Positions 59,269 through 64,000 of a stretch of DNA of 64,000 bases are shown piece after piece (within the stretch, counting starts at the first letter, position 1; each line of letters begins with the position of its first letter). A program made the position numbers and the translations under genes. Where the stretch lies: NCBI GenBank assembly GCA_029202525.1, contig CP119325.1, forward strand, positions 3,074,001 to 3,138,000, given 5' to 3'. This DNA comes from Candidatus Pseudomonas phytovorans. GTDB taxonomy: Bacteria; Pseudomonadota; Gammaproteobacteria; Pseudomonadales; Pseudomonadaceae. Under the pieces are notes generated by a model. It did not search any database, had not been told where the DNA came from, and saw nothing but the letters and a program-made list of their open reading frames with translations.

Positions 59269-60986
59269 GTCGGGGTCTCCGTTTGGGTGGCCGGCGCCTG
59301 CAGGCGCGCGGTGATGTGGTTGGCAGCGAGCCAGCCGAAGGTGAGGGCAGGGCCCAGGGTGATGCCGGGGCCGGGGTAGGTGCCATTCATCAGTGAGTTC
59401 ATGTCGTTGCCGACCGCGTACAGCCCGGCAATCGGCTGGCCATTGCGGTTCAGCACGTTGGCCTGGGCGTCGGTCACCAAGCCGCAGGCCGAACCGAGGT
59501 CGCCAGTGTGGATACGGATGGCGTAGTACGGCCCGCTGGCCAGCGGCGCCAGGCAGGGGTTGGGCGTGTGTTCGGGGTCGCCCATGTAGCGGTTGTAGCT
59601 GTTGCCGCCTTTGCCAAACGCGCGGTCGATGCCGTTGCGCGCATCGGCGTTGAATTGCTCCAGGGTATGCACGAATACGTGTGGGTCGACCCCGATGGCC
59701 TGGGCCAGGGCCTGCGGTGTTGTGGCCTGGTAGAGGTAGCCGGCGTCGATCAGCGCCTGGTTGTTCACCGGTTTTGGCCGCGCCAGGCCCAAGCCATAGC
59801 GGTTCATGGCCTCGGCATCGCAGACTAGCCAGCAACTGGCAATGCCGTTGGCGAACATGGTCTGCACGAAGTGGTGGTACGAGTCGGACTCGTTGACGAA
59901 GCGCCGCCCGGCCGGATTCAACGCGATCACGCCCGGTTTGGCGCGGTCGGTGACCAGGTGCGGGAAGCGCTCACGCTCGCCATTGGCGTGGCGCAGTTCG
60001 GAAACCGGCGCCCAGAAGAAGTTGGCCGCCAGGCCCTCGCCCTGGGCTGCCGACACGGTCTGGCCGAGGCGCAGTGCAGCGCCGTCGTTGGCAGCCGGTG
60101 ACATGGTCAGGTGTGACGCCTGTTGGGCTGGCCGGTAGCCAGCGGCGAGCGCGCCCGCAGCAAACCCGCCCATGGCGCACACCACACCGCCGCGGGCCAT
60201 TACCCGCTCGCGGCGTCCCTCGCGTTGTACCACCACGCCCGTGACCACGCCCTGGTCAACGATCAGCTCCACGGCCTCGCTGTGTAACCACAGTTGTGCG
60301 CCATGGGCGAAGGCACTGGTGGCCAGGCGGGCGATCAGTGCGTTGCCGGTGGTCAGCCGGGTGCCACGCGGGTGCTGCAGGCGGTCCCGTGCGTAACGTG
60401 CCATCAGCTTCAGGCAATGCCACAGCGACCTGGGCGAGCGGCGAATGCTGAGGAAATGCTGGATATCCACGCGGTTGACCATCATGCCGCCGAACAGCAG
60501 CATGCCCGGCGGTGGCATTTGCAGATCCTTGAAACGCGGGCCGAGGTGCTTGCCGTCGTACTCGACCATTTCCAGTGCCCGACCAGACTGGGTGGCGCCG
60601 GGTGCATCGGGGTAATAATCCGGCGAGTGCGGGCGCAGTGCGTAGCGCAGTTCGGTGTGCTGTTCAAGCCAGCGCAGTGCCTGGTGGCCGTGCTCGATGA
60701 ACGCATCTGCCAAGGCGGGGTCGTAGCCGTCGCCGATGACATGCCTGAGGTAGGTGCGCATGGCCTCGGGCGAGTCTTTGGCGCCCGCGGCGCGGGCCTG
60801 GTCGGTGCCATACAGCCACACCGCCCCGCCGGAAATCGCCGAAGTGCCGCCGAAGCGCTCGGCCTTCTCCACCACCAGTACCTTCAGCCCGCGACGCGCA
60901 GCCGTGGCTGCCGTGGCAAAGCCACCGGCGCCGCTGCCCAGTACCACCAGGTCAAAGTGCTGTTGTGTGTGTTCGATAGTCGCCAT
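59253..60986 (-). CDS. FAD-dependent dehydrogenase, paralogue of the adjacent one, 577 aa
   Basis: The same architecture as the gene at 57232: FAD site FDLVVLGSGAGGFATAATAARRGLKVLVVEKAERFGGTSAISGG and C-terminal GLYAVGNDMNSLMNGTYPGPGITLGPALTFGWLAAN. The two share motif order and many positions, so one arose from a duplication. Its start lies four bases downstream of the AroE-like gene stop on this strand. The pair may act on successive intermediates, or on stereoisomers, of one ring compound. Confidence 0.84.
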   Translation of the reverse strand: MATIEHTQQHFDLVVLGSGAGGFATAATAARRGLKVLVVEKAERFGGTSAISGGAVWLYGTDQARAAGAKDSPEAMRTYLRHVIGDGYDPALADAFIEHGHQALRWLEQHTELRYALRPHSPDYYPDAPGATQSGRALEMVEYDGKHLGPRFKDLQMPPPGMLLFGGMMVNRVDIQHFLSIRRSPRSLWHCLKLMARYARDRLQHPRGTRLTTGNALIARLATSAFAHGAQLWLHSEAVELIVDQGVVTGVVVQREGRRERVMARGGVVCAMGGFAAGALAAGYRPAQQASHLTMSPAANDGAALRLGQTVSAAQGEGLAANFFWAPVSELRHANGERERFPHLVTDRAKPGVIALNPAGRRFVNESDSYHHFVQTMFANGIASCWLVCDAEAMNRYGLGLARPKPVNNQALIDAGYLYQATTPQALAQAIGVDPHVFVHTLEQFNADARNGIDRAFGKGGNSYNRYMGDPEHTPNPCLAPLASGPYYAIRIHTGDLGSACGLVTDAQANVLNRNGQPIAGLYAVGNDMNSLMNGTYPGPGITLGPALTFGWLAANHITARLQAPATQTETPTCTTN

Positions 60987-60990
60987 GGCT

Positions 60991-61800
60991 TCAGATCTCC
61001 AGGGGCGTCACGCCCATGAAGGCGCCGAGGTGGCCCAGTTGGGCGAAGGCCATCTCCGGGCCCGTCTGGACCGTGCAGCCCACCTGGCGAGCCCGGTTCA
61101 ACAGCGGGGTGATCTCGGGCGAGGTGACCACATCCGCGACCAGGGTGTCGGGCTGCAAGGTCGCCAGCAGCGCCGCAGACAGGGGCAGCTCCGCGCTTGC
61201 TCCCATCCCCACGGGCGAGGCATTGGCCACCAGGTCGAAGTCTTCCAGCCCATCGAACTGCGTGCGGATGTCGAGCCCGGGGAAGGCATTGCCAAGCAGT
61301 TCACATACAGCGCCCAGGCGGGCAGCACTGGGGTCGTGGAGGGTGATGCTGGCAATGCCGGCCTCGCCCAGCGCATAGCTGATGGCACTGCCGACACCGC
61401 CGCAACCGATCACCAATGCCCGTTTGCCTGCCGGCTTGAAACCATGTTTACCCGCAGCGCCCAGAAAACCCGCGCCGTCCACGTTGTCGCCCAGCAGGCG
61501 CCCGCCAGGCTCGCGCCGAATCACATTGACCGAGCCCAGGGCGGCTGCGCGTTCGCTCAGGCCGTCCAGGCGGTTGGCCAGGGCCTGCTTGTACGGCACA
61601 GTGACCACGCAACCGCGCAGGTTTTGCCAACCGCGCAGGGTGTCGGCAAAGCTGGCCAGCGCTGCTTCGTTCAGGTCGATGGGCAGCATGGCGACATTGC
61701 AGTTGTTGTTGGCGAACCAGGTGTTGAAGTTTTCGGGGGACTTCACCTGGGCAATGGGCGAACCGACGATGGCGACCAGTTCAGTGGAACCACGAATCAT
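60991..61800 (-). CDS. Shikimate-dehydrogenase-family (AroE-like) oxidoreductase, 269 aa
   Basis: The catalytic Lys is in VTVPYKQAL and the partner Asp in LLGDNVDGAGFL, with the NADP/NAD site VIGCGGVGSAISYAL. In true AroE the substrate-binding motif is SKSPxIHN; here the region reads VKSPENFNTWF, so the first Ser and the His are replaced. It is therefore a divergent AroE-like enzyme (RifI2/Ael1/SdhL type rather than the biosynthetic enzyme), probably oxidising a ring hydroxy-acid such as a shikimate or quinate relative. It is the first gene of the IclR-controlled operon. Confidence 0.83.
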   Translation of the reverse strand: MIRGSTELVAIVGSPIAQVKSPENFNTWFANNNCNVAMLPIDLNEAALASFADTLRGWQNLRGCVVTVPYKQALANRLDGLSERAAALGSVNVIRREPGGRLLGDNVDGAGFLGAAGKHGFKPAGKRALVIGCGGVGSAISYALGEAGIASITLHDPSAARLGAVCELLGNAFPGLDIRTQFDGLEDFDLVANASPVGMGASAELPLSAALLATLQPDTLVADVVTSPEITPLLNRARQVGCTVQTGPEMAFAQLGHLGAFMGVTPLEI

Positions 61801-61881
61801 GCTGACCTCCTTATTGTGTTGTTGTGGAGGCAAGCGTGATACAGAAGCGAGAGAGCAACAATGCGCTGATCAGGCCAATAG

Positions 61882-61914
61882 TGCGATAATCGCAATCATG
61901 ATCCGGTTATCGCA
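61882..61914. promoter_or_regulatory. IclR-type operator between the AroE-like gene and IclR gene
   Basis: TGCGAT-A-ATCGCA (61882-61894) is a perfect dyad, and a half-site TTATCGCA follows at 61907-61914 about one to two helical turns away. The TGCGATAATCGCA form is close to known binding sites of PcaR/PobR-type IclR regulators. It lies in the 152-bp spacer between the divergent operon start (61800) and IclR start (61953). Confidence 0.6.
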
Positions 61915-61952
61915 GTAATCGGTTGTTTTTCTCCCCGTTGCGAGTCGAAAAG

Positions 61953-62723
61953 ATGAACACGCCCGCCATTCACCCCCGCGATCTGATCGCCGGCTTGCAG
62001 AAAGGCCTGGCCCTGATGCAATTGTTCAGCGCCGAGCAACCGCGCCTGAGCGTGCCGCAGGCGGCCAGGTTGTCGGGCCTTACACCAAGCGCCGCACGGC
62101 GTTTTTTGCTGACCTTGGTGCACGAGGGTTTTGCAGAAACCGACAGCCGCGAATACTGGCTGACGCCCAAGGCTTTACGCCTCGGCCAGGCATACGTGGA
62201 CTCAGCGCAGCTACCGCGCATGCTGCGGCCGATCGTTGAGCAAGTGGCACGCCAGACCCAGGAACATGTGTCGGTGGGTACCCGCGATGGTGACGAGATC
62301 ATCCACTTGGTGCGCAGCCGCTATAGCCATGTGGCTTCGTTGTCGATCAGGCCTGGCTCGCGGGTGCCGATGCATTGCACGGCCGGCGGGCGGATCTGGC
62401 TGGCCTGGCTGGGTGAGCGGGAGCGGGATGATTACTTTGCACGCAACTCGCTGCGGGCGTTGACGCCTTATACGCAGACAGACCGCGTGCAACTGGAGGT
62501 TGAATTGCAACGGGTGAAGGAACAGGGCTTCAGTATCGTTGATCAGGAGTATGAAGTGGGCATGCGGGTGTTGGGTGTACCGTTGCTGGACCGGGCTGGG
62601 CAGTTGAAAGCGACGTTGACCATCACTACCCATGCTTCGCGGTTGAGTGTTGATGAAATCCGCATGCGCTATTTACCGCCACTTTACGAGGCGCAAGCGC
62701 TGTTGCGGCCGGTGCTGGATTGA
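61953..62723 (+). CDS. IclR-family transcriptional regulator, 256 aa
   Basis: An N-terminal winged helix (LIAGLQKGLALMQLFSAEQPRLSVPQAARLSGLTPSAARRFLLTLVHEGFA, residues 10-60) and a C-terminal GAF-like effector domain (VGTRDGDEIIHLVRSRYSHVASLSIRPGSRVPMHCTAGGRIWLA) mark it as PcaR/PobR-type IclR. It is divergent from the AroE-like/FAD operon and is probably its ring-acid-responsive regulator. The start MNTPAIHPRDL has a weak ribosome site; a TTG at 61923 is less likely. Confidence 0.87.
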   Translation: MNTPAIHPRDLIAGLQKGLALMQLFSAEQPRLSVPQAARLSGLTPSAARRFLLTLVHEGFAETDSREYWLTPKALRLGQAYVDSAQLPRMLRPIVEQVARQTQEHVSVGTRDGDEIIHLVRSRYSHVASLSIRPGSRVPMHCTAGGRIWLAWLGERERDDYFARNSLRALTPYTQTDRVQLEVELQRVKEQGFSIVDQEYEVGMRVLGVPLLDRAGQLKATLTITTHASRLSVDEIRMRYLPPLYEAQALLRPVLD

Positions 62724-62803
62724 CGCGTTCACAAAGCAGGCACCGCGTCGCCGGTCTTCATATGTATTTGGCTCAATGGCAAGCGCAGCTAGACGATGGC
62801 TGG

Positions 62804-62912
62804 CACCGGCTGCGCCGGTGTTCGCGGGCTCGCCCGCTCCCACATTGACCGCGCAGGCGTGCGAGGTTTGAGTCTCGCCGCAATCTCTGTGGGAGCGGGC
62901 ATGCCCGCGAAG
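62804..62912. repeat. Inverted REP pair with adjoining hairpin after IclR
   Basis: A perfect hairpin CACCGGC-TGC-GCCGGTG (62804-62820) runs directly into the left REP TTCGCGGGCTCGCCCGCTCC (62821 on), which faces CTGTGGGAGCGGGCATGCCC with GCGAAG (62887-62912). It lies in the 226-bp convergent space between the IclR and ABC exporter genes and may end both transcripts. Confidence 0.85.
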
Positions 62913-62949
62913 CAGGCGACGCGGTGCTTGAGCCCGATGCACCAAAGGC

Positions 62950-64000
62950 CTATTCAACTGCCTCGGCCACGCCTTGGTCTTCACCCAGGAAGCCGCCGCT
63001 CTGGTGTTGCCACAACCGCGCATAGGTCCCTTGCTTCGCCAGCAGTTCGGCGTGGGTGCCTTGTTCGATGATGCGCCCTTCATCCATCACGATTAGCCGA
63101 TCCATGGCCGCAATCGTCGACAGCCGGTGGGCAATGGCGATTACAGTCTTGCCCTGCATCATTTCATCCAGGCTCTCCTGAATGGCCACTTCCACTTCCG
63201 AATCCAGCGCGCTGGTCGCCTCGTCCAGCAGCAGGATCGGCGCGTTCTTCAACATCACTCGGGCAATGGCGATGCGCTGGCGCTGGCCGCCAGACAGCTT
63301 GATGCCGCGCTCGCCCACCAGGGTGTCGTAACCGCTGTGGCCCTGGCGATCGCTTAGCTGGCTGATGAACCCATCGGCCTGGGCATTGGCAGCAGCCGCG
63401 CGGATTTGCGCATCGGTCGCATCGGGGCGGCCATAGGCGATGTTGTCGCGAATCGAGCGGTGCAGCAGCGAGGTGTCCTGGGTGACCATGCCAATGGCGC
63501 TGCGCAGGCTGTCTTGCGTGACCTTGGCCACGTTCTGCCCATCGATGCGGATTTCACCACTGTCCACGTCGTAGAAGCGCAGCAGCAGGTTGATCAAGGT
63601 GGACTTGCCGGCGCCAGAGCGGCCGACCAGGCCGACTTTTTCGCCTGGGCGGATGTGCAGGCTCAGGTCGTTGAGCACCTGGCGCTCGCCGCCGTAGTTG
63701 AAGCTGACCTTGTCGAAACTGACCGCGCCACCGGTGGTCACCAGTTCGCCGGCACCCGGCGCATCCTGAACTTTCGGGCCGCGGGTGAGGGTGGCCATGC
63801 CGTCTTGCACGGTGCCGATGTTTTCGAACAGCGAGGTCATCTGCCACATGATCCAGTGCGACATACCGTTGATACGCAAGGCCATGGCGGTAATCGCGGC
63901 CACTGCCCCGGTGCCGACCTGGCCTTGGTGCCATAACCACAGCGCGTAGCCGCCGGCAGCAAATATCAAGCCCACTACCAGCGCCTGGTTGACGATTTCA
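62950..64000 (-). CDS. ABC exporter with ATPase domain, 3' part (cut at window end)
   Basis: The reading frame is open to the window edge, so the N-terminal membrane part is outside. The visible 350 residues hold the last transmembrane segments and the complete ATPase domain: Walker A GLVGRSGAGKST, Q-loop VTQDTSLLH, signature LSGGQRQRIAIARV, Walker B ILLLDEATSALD and the switch His in IAIAHRLST. This is a fused half-transporter of the MsbA/multidrug exporter type, for lipids or drugs. The substrate is not assignable. Confidence 0.87.
   Translation of the reverse strand, partial: EIVNQALVVGLIFAAGGYALWLWHQGQVGTGAVAAITAMALRINGMSHWIMWQMTSLFENIGTVQDGMATLTRGPKVQDAPGAGELVTTGGAVSFDKVSFNYGGERQVLNDLSLHIRPGEKVGLVGRSGAGKSTLINLLLRFYDVDSGEIRIDGQNVAKVTQDSLRSAIGMVTQDTSLLHRSIRDNIAYGRPDATDAQIRAAAANAQADGFISQLSDRQGHSGYDTLVGERGIKLSGGQRQRIAIARVMLKNAPILLLDEATSALDSEVEVAIQESLDEMMQGKTVIAIAHRLSTIAAMDRLIVMDEGRIIEQGTHAELLAKQGTYARLWQHQSGGFLGEDQGVAEAVE

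Overview
The window (about 62-65% GC) looks like a chromosomal segment of a Pseudomonas putida-group bacterium. The evidence is P. putida-type REP elements (GTGGGAGCGGGC...GCCCGCGAAG) at three places, Pseudomonas-style gene content (BCCT and NCS1 transporters, a GcsR-type regulator, many LysR regulators) and two type VI secretion (T6SS) gene sets. No rRNA, tRNA, CRISPR array or insertion sequence was recognised. All functional calls come from reading the translated sequence against remembered families; no search was run.

Layout. 1-1782: a gluconate permease-family gene cut by the window edge and an MFS transporter. 2000-5938 (minus): the four-gene Anbu cluster (ancestral proteasome-like protease, transglutaminase, alpha-E, permuted ATP-grasp), with a good sigma-54-like promoter upstream. 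6297-13164 (minus): a six-gene operon encoding aldehyde dehydrogenase, M19 dipeptidase-like protein, BCCT transporter, a 564-residue unknown, a DUF3726-like protein and RidA. It diverges from a LysR gene and carries Crc/Hfq-type A-rich motifs. 14157-21269: a LysR regulator divergent from a ureohydrolase, aldehyde dehydrogenase, 59-residue membrane protein, NCS1 permease and GMC alcohol dehydrogenase. This set could turn a guanidino-alcohol into a guanidino-acid and then an amino acid plus urea.

21270-30629: a glycine regulon. It has a cycA-type glycine/D-serine/D-alanine permease, the sigma-54 activator gcsR, then gcvH, gcvP, glyA and lipA. The cycA and gcvH upstream regions share the same arrangement of three GcsR-like dyads (centres 19 and 81-82 bp apart) followed by a near-perfect -24/-12 promoter. 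The gcvT and sdaA genes that usually accompany this cluster are absent here.

30764-36594: a small Cys-rich protein, a peroxiredoxin, a LysR regulator, a porin, an MHS-type transporter and an M20 amidohydrolase. 36639-57209: two divergent T6SS sets. The minus set is tssB-C-E-F-G-fha-J-K-L-hcp; the plus set is tagO-clpV-vgrG-tssM-tssA-tssF-tssG-tssJ-tssE-ImpA_N/OmpA. Four genes (first tssF, clpV, vgrG, tssM) are broken by at least three deletion-like junctions, so the locus looks like a decayed or chimeric secretion system. 57232-62723: an IclR-controlled operon with an AroE-like dehydrogenase, two related FAD dehydrogenases and a NIPSNAP protein. The window ends in the 3' part of an ABC exporter gene.
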